DNA from: CAYVUV01 sp964455095
Lineage (GTDB): Bacteria > Desulfobacterota > Binatia > HRBIN30 > CADEER01
Assembly (NCBI GenBank): GCA_964455095.1
Contig: CAYVUV010000397.1
Coordinates: 1-64,000 of the forward strand
DNA length: 64,000 bases
Direction: 5' to 3'
Shown: one piece after another, positions 8,292 through 19,469 of the stretch
Layout of the letters: each line of letters begins with the position of its first letter
Position numbering within the stretch: position 1 is the first letter of the stretch
Program-made: the position numbers and the translations under genes
The notes under the pieces: generated by a model
The model's input: only the letters and a program-made list of their open reading frames with translations
What the model was told of the DNA's origin: nothing
The model's database searches: none

Positions 8292-8738
8292 ATGCGCCCG
8301 TTCACTTCTATCGCCCTGACTCTGTGTGCCGCCATCGGCAGCGTCACTTCGACCGTCGCCGATGACGCCGCGCCGGTGACCTATTTCGACGCCGCGCGCG
8401 TGGCGGCGGCGTTCGCCCAGGGCCAGGTGCTCTTCGACGGCAAGGGCACCAACTACATGGTGCACGCGAGCCGTCGCGAAGCGCCGGGCCAGTGCGAGAT
8501 CCACAACCAGGACACCGACATCATCTACATGCTCGAGGGCGCGACGACGTTCGTCACCGGCGGGACGTGCCCCGACGCCAAGACCACCGCGCCCGACGAG
8601 ATGCGCGGCAGCGCCGTCGTGAACGGCGAGACGCGTCGGCTCGCCAAGGGCGACGTGATCATCGTACCGCGCAATACGCCGCACTGGTTCAAAGACGTCG
8701 ACGCCCCGGTGCTCTACTACGTCGTGAAGGTTCGCTAG
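8292..8738 (+). CDS. Exported cupin-domain protein
   Basis: 148 residues with a signal peptide (about 1-23, ending TSTVAD). A single cupin barrel follows: motif 1 around ASRREAPGQCEIHNQDTDII-YMLEG and motif 2 around LAKGDVIIVPRNTPHWF, giving a His-rich metal site (H in EIHNQD, H in TPHWF). It may bind a metal and a small sugar-acid-like ligand; the reaction is unknown. It starts 18 bases after the GlcG gene with a strong GGAGGA site and is clearly in the same operon. Confidence 0.85.
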   Translation: MRPFTSIALTLCAAIGSVTSTVADDAAPVTYFDAARVAAAFAQGQVLFDGKGTNYMVHASRREAPGQCEIHNQDTDIIYMLEGATTFVTGGTCPDAKTTAPDEMRGSAVVNGETRRLAKGDVIIVPRNTPHWFKDVDAPVLYYVVKVR

Positions 8739-8768
8739 GCGGCGCCTGGCGCAGAAGGAGCCCAGCCG

Positions 8769-10364
8769 ATGCTCACCCGGATCGCACCCACCCTGCTCGC
8801 GCTCGTCCTCGCCGCGACCACCAGCGCGCAAGTGCAGGATCCGCCCGCCGGCCGGCCGGATGCCGTCATCGATCTGGCCACGCGCGAGGGAGTGCAGGCG
8901 GTCGGCGGACCGTGGCGCTACAGCGATGTGCAGATCGTCGCAGTCGACGCGCGCGGGCCCGGTCCGGACCTGAAGCCGAGCGGCGCGCCGCTCAAGACCT
9001 ACGACTACACCCCGAAGGGCGGCGCCGCCGACTTCGACGACTCGTCCTGGCCGGCCATCGACCCCACTGCGCTGCGCGCCCGGCGCGCCGGCGGCAAGAT
9101 GTGCTTCAACTGGTACCGCATCAAGATCACCATCCCCGAGCGCATCGGCCAGTTCGACGCGCGCGGCGCGACGGTCGCGTTCGAAGTCGTCGTCGACGAC
9201 TACGCCGAGGTCTGGGTGGACGGTCGGCTGCCGGTCGTGCTCGGGCAAACGGGCGGCGCGGTGGTGAAAGGCTTCAACGCCCCCAACCGCGTCGTCATCG
9301 GGCGCGACGTCAAGCCCGGTCAGCAGATCCAGCTCGCGGTCTTCGGCATCAACGGCCCGATCTCGGCCAGTCCGAACAACTTCATCTGGATCAAATCCGC
9401 GACGCTCGATTTCTACCGGCCGCGCACCGCGGCCACCGTGCCCGCCCAGGTGACCCGCCTCGACCCGGCCATCGATGAGATCGTTCCGCGCGACGCGGCG
9501 ATCGAGAAGCTGGCCGGCGGCTTCCAGTTCACCGAAGGCCCGGTGTGGGTGCGCGAGGGCGGCTATCTGCTCTTCAGCGACCCCAACGACAACCTCATCT
9601 ACCGCTGGTCGCCAAATGCTTCCTTGTCCATCTACCGCACCAAGAGCGGCTACACCGGCGCGGACATCGGCGAGTACAAGCAACCCGGCTCCAACGGTGT
9701 GACACTCGATCGCGACGGCCGCGTCACGATCAACCAACACGGCAACCGCCGCGTCATCCGTCTGGAGAAGAACGGCGAGGAGACCGTGCTCGCCGATCGC
9801 TTCGACGGCAAGCGGCTCAACAGCCCCAACGACCTCGTCTACAAATCCGACGGCGCGCTCTATTTCACCGACCCGCCGTTCGGGCTGCCCAGGGTATTCG
9901 ACGACCCGCGCAAGGAGATCCCCTACAGCGGCGTCTACCGCGTCGCCGGCGGTGTGGTGCAGCTCGTCGCCAGGGACCTGACCGGCCCGAACGGCCTCGC
10001 CTTCTCACCCGACGAAAAGTACCTGTACGTCGGCAACTGGGACGAACAGAAGAAAGTCGTCATGCGTTACCCCGTGCAGGCCGACGGCACGCTCGCCGCA
10101 GGGGAGGTCTTCTTCGACATGACGGCCGCGCCGGGCGAGGACGCGCTCGATGGCGTCAAGGTCGACCAGCGCGGCAACCTGTACGTCTCAGGACCCGGCG
10201 GCCTCTGGATCCTGTCCGCGAGCGGCCGGCATCTCGGCACGATCGTCGGTCCCGAGCACCCGCACAACCTGGCCTGGGGCGATGACGACGGCCGCACGCT
10301 CTACCTGACCGCGCAAACCGGGCTGTACCGCATCCGCCTCGGCATACCGGGCGTGCGCCCCTGA
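8769..10364 (+). CDS. Exported SMP-30/gluconolactonase with N-terminal jelly-roll domain
   Basis: 531 residues. Signal peptide (about 1-21, ending TTSAQ). Residues of about 60-225 form a galactose-binding-like beta-sandwich (WYRIKITIPERIG, VAFEVVVDDYAEVWVDG). Residues of about 235-525 are an SMP-30/gluconolaconase propeller (FTEGPVWVREGGYLLFSD, NGVTLDRDGRVTI, LNSPNDLVYKSDGALYFTDP, GPNGLAFSPDEKYLYVGN, DGVKVDQRGNLYVSGPGG). The Glu, Asn and Asp that bind the metal in the family are present in these motifs. It probably hydrolyses a sugar lactone in the periplasm, downstream of the sugar dehydrogenases in this run. Confidence 0.9.
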   Translation: MLTRIAPTLLALVLAATTSAQVQDPPAGRPDAVIDLATREGVQAVGGPWRYSDVQIVAVDARGPGPDLKPSGAPLKTYDYTPKGGAADFDDSSWPAIDPTALRARRAGGKMCFNWYRIKITIPERIGQFDARGATVAFEVVVDDYAEVWVDGRLPVVLGQTGGAVVKGFNAPNRVVIGRDVKPGQQIQLAVFGINGPISASPNNFIWIKSATLDFYRPRTAATVPAQVTRLDPAIDEIVPRDAAIEKLAGGFQFTEGPVWVREGGYLLFSDPNDNLIYRWSPNASLSIYRTKSGYTGADIGEYKQPGSNGVTLDRDGRVTINQHGNRRVIRLEKNGEETVLADRFDGKRLNSPNDLVYKSDGALYFTDPPFGLPRVFDDPRKEIPYSGVYRVAGGVVQLVARDLTGPNGLAFSPDEKYLYVGNWDEQKKVVMRYPVQADGTLAAGEVFFDMTAAPGEDALDGVKVDQRGNLYVSGPGGLWILSASGRHLGTIVGPEHPHNLAWGDDDGRTLYLTAQTGLYRIRLGIPGVRP

Positions 10365-10405
10365 ACCGGAAACCTCCCACGCGGGTCCGCATCGAAACGA
10401 CCAGC

Positions 10406-11233
10406 ATGACCGCTCACACGACAGCACAAGCCCACGCCGCGGCCAGCCCACTGCACTGGCCCGAATACGCCATCGAAGCGGCGCTCCTGGGCGCCTTCAT
10501 GATCTCGGCGTGTGCGGTGACCGTGCTGCTCGAGCATCCGAGCTCCGCCGTCCACGCCGCCATTCCCGATGCAACCGTGCGCCGCGCGCTGATCGGTCTG
10601 GCGATGGGCCTCACGGCCGTCGGGCTGATCTACTCGCCCTGGGGTCAGCAATCCGGCGCGCACTTCAATCCGTCGGTCACGCTGACGTTCCTCCGCCTGG
10701 GCAAGATCACTCCCGTCGATGCGGTCGGCTACGTGACCGCGCAGTGCGTCGGCGGCATCCTCGGCGTGCTGGTCGCGCGCCTGTGCCTCGGCATGCTGGT
10801 CGCCCATCCGGCGGTCGACTTCGCCGCCACCGTGCCGGGTTCGCAGGGTACCGCGGTCGCGTTTCTCGCCGAGGGCGCCATCTCGTTCGTGCTCATGTCG
10901 GTCATCCTGTCGCTCTCGAACAGCCCCTACGCCCGCGCCACCGGCTTCGTCTGCGGCGCGCTGGTCGCCACTTATATCGCGCTCGAGGCGCCGTACTCGG
11001 GCATGAGCATGAATCCGGCCCGCACGCTGGCGTCTGCGGTCGTCGCGCGGCAGTGGACGGCGGCCTGGGTTTACTTCACCGCGCCACCGCTCGGCATGCT
11101 GGCCGCGGCCGAACTCTATGTCCGCCGACGCGGCCTGCACCGCGTGCTGTGCGCCAAGCTGGCACACGACCGCATCCACCGCTGCATCTTCCGCTGCGAC
11201 TACGCGGCGCTCGAGGAGGTTCGTCATGGCTGA
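10406..11233 (+). CDS. Aquaporin/glycerol facilitator (MIP family) with NPS first motif
   Basis: 275 residues, about six membrane helices. The two half-helix motifs are HFNPSVT (residues of about 90-96; NPS instead of NPA) and MNPART (about 200-205; canonical). The C-terminus carries a basic, His/Cys-containing cytoplasmic tail (RRRGLHRVLCAKLAHDRIHRC). Likely passes water or a small polyol. It overlaps the GMC oxidoreductase gene by 8 bases, so translation is coupled and the two probably work together. Confidence 0.9.
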   Translation: MTAHTTAQAHAAASPLHWPEYAIEAALLGAFMISACAVTVLLEHPSSAVHAAIPDATVRRALIGLAMGLTAVGLIYSPWGQQSGAHFNPSVTLTFLRLGKITPVDAVGYVTAQCVGGILGVLVARLCLGMLVAHPAVDFAATVPGSQGTAVAFLAEGAISFVLMSVILSLSNSPYARATGFVCGALVATYIALEAPYSGMSMNPARTLASAVVARQWTAAWVYFTAPPLGMLAAAELYVRRRGLHRVLCAKLAHDRIHRCIFRCDYAALEEVRHG

Positions 11234-12767
11234 GCACTACGACATCATCATCATCGGCAGCGGCGCCGGCGGCGGCACGCTGGCCTGGAAGCTGGCGCCG
11301 TCGGGCAAGAAGATCCTGTTGCTCGAGCGCGGCGACTATCTGCCGCGCGAGCAGGACAATTGGCGGCCGCGCGCGGTGCACGTCGAGGAGAAGTACCACA
11401 CGCACGAGGAGTGGTACGACAAAGACGGCCGCGGCTTCCGCCCCGGCACGGGCTACTGGGTGGGCGGCAATACCAAGGTCTACGGCGCCGCGCTGGTGCG
11501 CCTGCGCCCGCGCGACTTCGGCGAGGTGGTGCACCACGGTGGCATCTCGCCGGCGTGGCCGATCGGCTACGACGAGCTCGAGCCGTATTACACGCAGGCC
11601 GAGCACCTCTACCAGGTGCACGGCACGCGCGGGGAGGATCCCACCGACGGACCGGCGAGCGCGCCGTACTCGCACCCCGCGGTCAGCCACGAGCCGCGCT
11701 TGCAAGCGCTGCACGACGACCTGGTGAAGCTCGGCCATCACCCGTTCCATCTTCCGGTCGGCGTCATGCTCGACGAGCAGAACCCGCGCACCAGCCGCTG
11801 CATCCGCTGCCCGACCTGCGACAGCTACCCGTGCCTGGTGCGCGCCAAGGCCGACGCCGAGGTGATCTGCATCGACCCGGCCCTGGCGCATCCGAACGTC
11901 ACGCTGCTCACCAACGCATACGTCGCGCGCCTGGAGACCAACGGCGCCGGCAGCGAAGTGACCCGGGTGCACGTGCAGCGCAACGGCGCCGAAGAGACCT
12001 ACTCGGGGTCGATCGTCGTGGCGGCCTGCGGGGCGGTCAACTCCGCCGCGCTGCTGCTGCGCTCGGCGACGGAACGCTATCCGCATGGCCTCGCCAACGG
12101 CTCCGACGTCGTCGGCCGCAACTACATGTGCCACACCAACTCGATGTTCCTCGCCATCTCGCGCGATCCGAACCCGAGCCAGTTCACCAAGACCTTCGGC
12201 CTCAACGACTTCTACTTCGCGTCATCGGACTGGGAGTACCCGATGGGCTCGGTGCAGTCGCTGTTCAAGATGGATCCCGAGACGCTCGCCGCCGGCGCGC
12301 CGCGCATCGTCCCGGGTCTGACACTGGAGATCATGGCGCGCCACTCGCTCGACATGTGGCTGATGTCGGAAGACCTGCCCGATCCCGACAACCGCGTCAC
12401 CCTCGACGCCGAGGGACGCATCAGCATCGCCTACACGCCCAACAACCTGGAAGGGCACAAGCGGCTGGTGAAGAAGATGAAGAGCCTGCTCAACCAGATC
12501 GGCTGCGACGATCATCTGCTGCCGCTGTCGATCCACATCGCCAAGCAGCTGCCGGTGGCGGGCGTCGGCCACCAGAACGGCACCGTCCGCTTCGGCCGCG
12601 ACCGCAAGACCTCGGCGCTCGACCCGTTCTGCAAGGCGCACGAGCTCGACAACCTCTACGTCGTCGACGCCAGCTTCTTCCCCTCGTGCGGCGCCACCAA
12701 CCCGTCGCTGACCATCATGGCCAACGCCTTGCGCGTCGGCGACCACCTGCTCGAGCGCCTGGGCTGA
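11226..12767 (+). CDS. GMC-family FAD oxidoreductase
   Basis: 513 residues from ATG 11226, chosen because of the GAGGAGG site 5-11 bases upstream and because the FAD motif follows directly (YDIIIIGSGAGGGTLAWKL). GMC features: YWVGGNTKVYGAAL, a Cys-rich insert (CIRCPTCDSYPC at about 195-206), VAACGAVNSAALLL, GVGHQNGTVRFG, and the C-terminal active-site region LYVVDASFFPSCGATNPSLT. No signal peptide, so probably cytoplasmic or membrane-associated through a partner. Likely oxidises a sugar or polyol, with electrons passing to a quinone or other acceptor. It overlaps the aquaporin gene and is followed 8 bases later by the VOC gene. Confidence 0.92.
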   Translation: MAEHYDIIIIGSGAGGGTLAWKLAPSGKKILLLERGDYLPREQDNWRPRAVHVEEKYHTHEEWYDKDGRGFRPGTGYWVGGNTKVYGAALVRLRPRDFGEVVHHGGISPAWPIGYDELEPYYTQAEHLYQVHGTRGEDPTDGPASAPYSHPAVSHEPRLQALHDDLVKLGHHPFHLPVGVMLDEQNPRTSRCIRCPTCDSYPCLVRAKADAEVICIDPALAHPNVTLLTNAYVARLETNGAGSEVTRVHVQRNGAEETYSGSIVVAACGAVNSAALLLRSATERYPHGLANGSDVVGRNYMCHTNSMFLAISRDPNPSQFTKTFGLNDFYFASSDWEYPMGSVQSLFKMDPETLAAGAPRIVPGLTLEIMARHSLDMWLMSEDLPDPDNRVTLDAEGRISIAYTPNNLEGHKRLVKKMKSLLNQIGCDDHLLPLSIHIAKQLPVAGVGHQNGTVRFGRDRKTSALDPFCKAHELDNLYVVDASFFPSCGATNPSLTIMANALRVGDHLLERLG

Positions 12768-12775
12768 GCAAGACC

Positions 12776-13797
12776 ATGCGGCAGTCGCTCCGCAGTCGGG
12801 CGCGCGCGGGCGCCCTGGCGCTCGCCCTCTGCCTCATCCTGGCGGCGCGGGCGCTCGCCGCACCGCTGGTCACGGCGGTCGATGCCGTCGGCATGACCGT
12901 CGCCGACATGGACCGCTCGATGGCCTTCTTCACCAGCGTGCTCGACTTCGAGCCGGTGTCGGATATCGAAGTCGCCGGCGACGACTACGAGCGTCTGCAG
13001 GGCGTGTTCGGGTTGCGCATGCGCGTCGTGCGTATGCGCCTCGGCGACGAAACGATCGAGCTGACCGAATACCTGGCGCCGCGCGGGCGGCCGATCCCGG
13101 CCGATTCGCGCAGCAACGACCGCTGGTTCCAGCACGTGGCGATCATCGTCAGCGACATGGACCGCGCCTACCAACGCCTGCGCCAGCACCAGGTCGAGCA
13201 CGCGTCTTCGGAGCCGCAGACGCTGCCCGATTGGAATCCCAACGCCGGCGGCATTCGCGCCTTCTATTTCAAGGACCCCGACGGCCATCCGCTCGAAGTG
13301 CTGCAATTCCCGTCCGGCAAGGGTGCGGCGAAGTGGCACCGCGCCACGGACGCGCTCTTTCTCGGCATCGACCACACGGCGATCACCGTCGCCGATACCG
13401 ACGCTAGCCTGCGTTTCTACCGCGACACGCTCGGTTTCCAGATCGCCGGTGAGAGCGAGAACTTCGGTCCCGAGCAGGAGCATCTCAACAACGTGCACGG
13501 GGCGCGTCTGCGCATCACGGCGCTGCGCGCGGCGAGTGGGCCCGGCATCGAGCTGTTGGAGTACCTGAGCCCGCGCGACGGACGGCCCCTCCCTGCCGAC
13601 CAGCGGGCCAATGATCTGGCGCACTGGCAGACGACGCTGATCGCCGGCGACGACGACCAGGCCTTCGCCGCCCTGCGCGCCGCGCGGTTTGGTTTTGTAT
13701 CGCCCGGCGCAATCGCCCTGCCGCGCGCCGAGCTCGGCTTTCACAACGGACTATTGGTGCGTGACCCGGACGGGCACGCCATGAAGGTGGTGCAACC

Positions 13798-13801
<4 letters not shown>
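12776..13801 (+). CDS. Exported double-VOC (glyoxalase-fold) protein
   Basis: 341 residues from ATG 12776. It has a clear signal peptide (hydrophobic ALALALCLILAARALAA), unusual for vicinal oxygen chelate proteins. Two VOC modules: about 33-185 (VGMTVADMDRSMAFFTSVLDFEP ... AFYFKDPDGHPLEVLQFP) and about 195-341 (GIDHTAITVADTDASLRFYRDTLG ... LLVRDPDGHAMKVVQP). The metal-ligand His at the start of the second module is present; the equivalent position in the first is Gly. The substrate is unknown. The start lies 8 bases after the GMC stop and the stop overlaps the next ATG (ATGA), so it belongs to this operon. Confidence 0.85.
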
Positions 13802-16509
<2,708 letters not shown>

Positions 16510-16591
16510 TTGCGTGACACCTCCCCGGGGCCCCGCGCATCAGAGGATGCAGGGAGCGGTCACAAAATTCCCCGCCCCGGATGGAGGTCTC

Positions 16592-17089
16592 ATGCAAAAG
16601 GCAATCGGCAAGCTGAACGATTTCTTCTGGTTGGCGGTCGCTGGCGTCAAGCCGCTGGCGCCGCTGCTGGCGCGCCTGGTGATCGGTCAGGCGTTCGTGC
16701 AGACCGGCATCGGCAAGTGGCAGAACTTCGCGGAAACGGCCGAGTTCTTCGCCAGCCTCGGCCTGCCGGCGCCCGCGGCGCACGTCGCCGTCATCGCCAC
16801 GCTCGAAGCGGTGGGCGGCATGGCGCTCATTGCCGGACTCGGCACCAACTTGTTCGCGGCGTTGCTGTCGTCGACCATGGTCGTAGCGCTGTTGACCGCC
16901 GACCGCGCAACGTTTGTCGGCGCGCTCACGGGCGCTGGGGACAGCGGCTTCACCGACATCACGCCGATCATGTTCCTCATGCCGCTCGTCTTCCTGGTCG
17001 TCCACGGGGCGGGCCCGATCAGTCTGGATTTCGCGGCAAAGAAGATCCTGCACCTCCAATCGGCTGAGCCGAAGCGAGCTCTGGCATGA
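16592..17089 (+). CDS. DoxX-family membrane protein
   Basis: 165 residues from ATG 16592, with ATGGAGG just upstream. Four hydrophobic helices: PLAPLLARLVIGQAFVQTGIGKW, HVAVIATLEAVGGMALIAGLG, LFAALLSSTMVVALLTA, ITPIMFLMPLVFLVVHG. DoxX proteins are quinone-linked or redox-partner membrane subunits; some belong to bufferin operons, noted because a bufferin gene lies 1.5 kb downstream. The stop overlaps the start of the type II NADH dehydrogenase (ATGA), which suggests a shared redox role. Confidence 0.88.
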   Translation: MQKAIGKLNDFFWLAVAGVKPLAPLLARLVIGQAFVQTGIGKWQNFAETAEFFASLGLPAPAAHVAVIATLEAVGGMALIAGLGTNLFAALLSSTMVVALLTADRATFVGALTGAGDSGFTDITPIMFLMPLVFLVVHGAGPISLDFAAKKILHLQSAEPKRALA

Positions 17090-18405
17090 GCGCGCCCGGC
17101 CCGACACGCATCATCGTCCTCGGCGGCGGCTTCGGCGGCATCTACGCGGTGATGGAGCTCGAACGCCTGCTCGGCCGCGACCCGCAGGTCGAGATCACGC
17201 TGGTCAACCAGGACAACTTCTTCGTCTTCACGCCGATGCTGCACGAAGTGGCGGCGTCGGACCTGGACCTGACCCACATCGTCAACCCGATCCGCAAGCT
17301 GCTGCGCGGGGCGTCGTTTTTCCACGGCGACATCCTGGAGATCGACCTGGCGGCCAAGGCGGTCGTCGTTTCGCACGGCGTCGAGTCGGACCACCCGCAC
17401 CGCCTGGAGTACGACCACCTGGTGTTGGCCCTCGGCTCGGTCACCAACTTCTTCGGCACCCCAGGTCTCGCCGAGCGCGCCTTCACCATGAAAACTCTCG
17501 GCGACGCCATCGCGCTGCGCAACCGCATCATCGACAGCATCGAGGAGGCGGATTTCGAGTGTTGCCCCAACATCCGGCGCAACATGATGACCTTCGTCGT
17601 CGCCGGCGGCGGCTTTGCCGGCGTCGAGACGGTGGCCGCCATCCACGACTTCATGCACGAAGCGCTGCCGCACTACCCGCACCTCAAGCCCGAGGACATC
17701 CGCGTCGTCCTGATCCATCCCGGGCAGGTGATCCTGCCCGAACTGAGCGAGAAGCTCGGCCGCTACGCACAGAAGAAGCTCGGCGCCCGCGGCATCGAGA
17801 TCCATCTCGGCACCAAGGTGCGCGGGTTCTCGGCGGCGGGGGTGGAGCTGTCTGACGGAACGGTGGTCCAGACCGCCAACCTGGTGTGGACGGCGGGGAC
17901 TTCCCCCAACCCGTTGCTCGAGCAACTCACCTGCGGCAAGGAGCGCGGCCGGGTCGTGGTCGACGAGTTTCTACAGGTGCCGAGCTTTCCCGGCGTCTGG
18001 AGCCTCGGTGACTGCGCGGTCGTCCCCGACAAGATCAGCGGCGGAAACTGTCCCCCCACGGCCCAGCACGCCAGCCGGCAGGGCAAGACCGTCGCGCGCA
18101 ACATCGCCGCGGCGATCCGCGGCAAGAAACAGCGGCCCTTCGCCTTCAAGACGCTGGGCCAGCTCGCCTCGATCGGGCGCCGCACCGGCGTCGCCAACAT
18201 CATGGGCATCAACTTCTCCGGCTTCATCGCCTGGTGGATGTGGCGCACGATCTATCTGATGAAGCTGCCGCGCTTCGAGCGCAAAGTGCGCGTTGCGATG
18301 GACTGGACGCTCGACTTGCTGTTCACCAAAGACCTCGTTCAATGTCCGACCGCCCGCGCGCTGCCCGGGGCCGCCGCGCAACCGGCGATGCGGGCGGCGT
18401 CTTGA
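17086..18405 (+). CDS. ndh: Type II NADH dehydrogenase-like FAD/NAD(P) oxidoreductase
   Basis: 439 residues. N-terminal FAD motif IIVLGGGFGGIYAVMELE (about 9-26) and second nucleotide-binding motif TFVVAGGGFAGVET (about 167-180). FVFTPMLHEVAASDLDL, the conserved LVWTAGTSPNP and VWSLGDCAVVPD are typical of NDH-2. The C-terminal third ends in a amphipathic/hydrophobic region (NFSGFIAWWMWRTIYLMKL) that would dock the protein on the inner membrane. It would pass electrons from NADH to quinone without pumping protons. Translationally coupled to DoxX. Assignment as NDH-2 rather than a related sulfide/ferredoxin reductase is likely but not certain. Confidence 0.85.
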   Translation: MSAPGPTRIIVLGGGFGGIYAVMELERLLGRDPQVEITLVNQDNFFVFTPMLHEVAASDLDLTHIVNPIRKLLRGASFFHGDILEIDLAAKAVVVSHGVESDHPHRLEYDHLVLALGSVTNFFGTPGLAERAFTMKTLGDAIALRNRIIDSIEEADFECCPNIRRNMMTFVVAGGGFAGVETVAAIHDFMHEALPHYPHLKPEDIRVVLIHPGQVILPELSEKLGRYAQKKLGARGIEIHLGTKVRGFSAAGVELSDGTVVQTANLVWTAGTSPNPLLEQLTCGKERGRVVVDEFLQVPSFPGVWSLGDCAVVPDKISGGNCPPTAQHASRQGKTVARNIAAAIRGKKQRPFAFKTLGQLASIGRRTGVANIMGINFSGFIAWWMWRTIYLMKLPRFERKVRVAMDWTLDLLFTKDLVQCPTARALPGAAAQPAMRAAS

Positions 18406-18559
18406 AACCGTGAAACGTCCGGACGGTGCCGCGCATCTGAATAGCCAGATGCAGGCGAAGTCCAAAGTCTAGCTTCTCTCGTACTGAGGAATAAGAACGC
18501 ATTTCAACTTGCGTGCGGATGGGCCGGACGCAAAAACCAAACGACCCGAGGAGGATCAA

Positions 18560-18826
18560 ATGGCTTCACGGAACAGCACGGTGTTGATGGCCGCAGTGGC
18601 CGGTCTGCTGACAGTGAGCGCGCTCGGCGCGCCGTCGACCGCGGTGGCGGCTGACGACAAGGTCAAGTGCTACGGCGTCAACAGCTGCAAGGGCACGGGC
18701 GCCTGCGGCGGCAAGGGTCACTCCTGCGCCGGCAAGAACGCTTGCAAGGGCCAGGGCTTCATCGAAACCGACAAGGCGAGCTGCGAGAAGCAGCACGGTT
18801 CGCTCACCGCCCCTGCCGACAAGTAA
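18560..18826 (+). CDS. BufA2-type bufferin (small exported Cys-rich metallophore)
   Basis: 88 residues from ATG 18560 (GAGGAGG site upstream). Signal peptide of about 29 residues (VLMAAVAGLLTVSALGAPST, AVAA), then a Cys-rich mature peptide: KCYGVNSCKGTGACGGKG, SCAGKNACKGQGFIE, ASCEKQHGS. This Cys spacing is that of BufA2-family bufferins, periplasmic peptides that bind copper or other metals after some cysteines are modified by a DUF692 (MNIO) enzyme, BufB. No BufB or BufC gene lies beside it in this window, so it is an orphan precursor or served in trans. A strong hairpin follows the stop. Confidence 0.85.
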   Translation: MASRNSTVLMAAVAGLLTVSALGAPSTAVAADDKVKCYGVNSCKGTGACGGKGHSCAGKNACKGQGFIETDKASCEKQHGSLTAPADK

Positions 18827-18845
18827 TCCGCAACACCCCTCCCTG

Positions 18846-18900
18846 CGCGCGCGGCGGTGTCGGACCTGGGTTACGCCCAGCTCCAACACCGCCGGCGCGC
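18846..18900 (+). terminator. Long hairpin after the bufferin gene
   Basis: GCGCGCGGCGGTGT pairs with ACACCGCCGGCGCGC with a single bulge, and an inner CTGGG/CCCAG stem closes on a TTACG loop. It starts 20 bases after the bufferin stop and is followed by a pyrimidine-rich stretch (CTCTTCTCCCCCC). A transcription terminator or 3'-stabilising structure is the simplest reading. Confidence 0.6.
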
Positions 18901-19202
18901 CACGCCTCTTCTCCCCCCCGCTCTTCCCCGCTTCACCAACTGAGTTGACGATCCGCGTGTCCAGGGCATGGCCCCGGGCTGGTGGATCTTTCCCCATTCC
19001 CTGGGGACCTGGCGTACTCCCCGCCCCACGAGATTCGTGGCCACCAAATATCGTGGCTCGTGCCGTCGTCCGCGACATTTCGCGACCCAGCCTCATTTGG
19101 CATGCGATCCGAACGAGGAAACTCCTGTAAATTCAGCAACTTGATGAAAATAAACAGGAGCGAGATGGGACGGCACATCGGTTGCGTAAGCAACCTGTCA
19201 CG
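18901..19202. other. Intergenic region upstream of the STAS-ECF pair
   Basis: About 300 bases with no convincing gene. Its GC content drops toward the right end (AAATTCAGCAACTTGATGAAAATAAAC, split near 19131-19155), where a promoter for the downstream pair would be expected; no hexamer pair is good enough to name. Confidence 0.4.
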
Positions 19203-19469
19203 ATGTTGAAGATCACACCCAACGAGATCGACGGCGGTGCCACCCGCCTGACCCTGGAGGGTCGGCTGGTCGGGCCCTGGGTTGGCGAGCTGGACCGGGT
19301 CAGCCACGACGTTCTGAACGAATGCGGCGAGCTGGTGCTCGACCTGCGCGACGTCCAGTTCGTCGACCGCGATGGGATTGCACTGCTCAACGACCTCCGG
19401 CGCAAGGGAGCGGCGTTACAGGGCTGCTCGGCCTTCGTCGCCGTCCAGTTGAAGGGAGCTCAATCATGA
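19203..19469 (+). CDS. STAS-domain protein (anti-sigma factor antagonist-like)
   Basis: 88 residues from ATG 19203 (a TTG at 19182 would add seven). A single STAS fold: LKITPNEIDGGATRLTLEGRL, LVLDLRDVQFVDRDGIALLNDLR. The residue after VQFVD is an Arg-Asp pair instead of the usual Ser/Thr that is phosphorylated in SpoIIAA-like proteins, so phospho-switching is doubtful. The stop overlaps the ECF sigma factor start (ATGA), which couples the two. No anti-sigma kinase is encoded next to it. Confidence 0.8.
   Translation: MLKITPNEIDGGATRLTLEGRLVGPWVGELDRVSHDVLNECGELVLDLRDVQFVDRDGIALLNDLRRKGAALQGCSAFVAVQLKGAQS

Noticed and set aside
19130..19160. ECF-type promoter for the STAS-sigma pair
   Set aside because: GGAAAC-like bases are present but no second box at suitable spacing could be defended.
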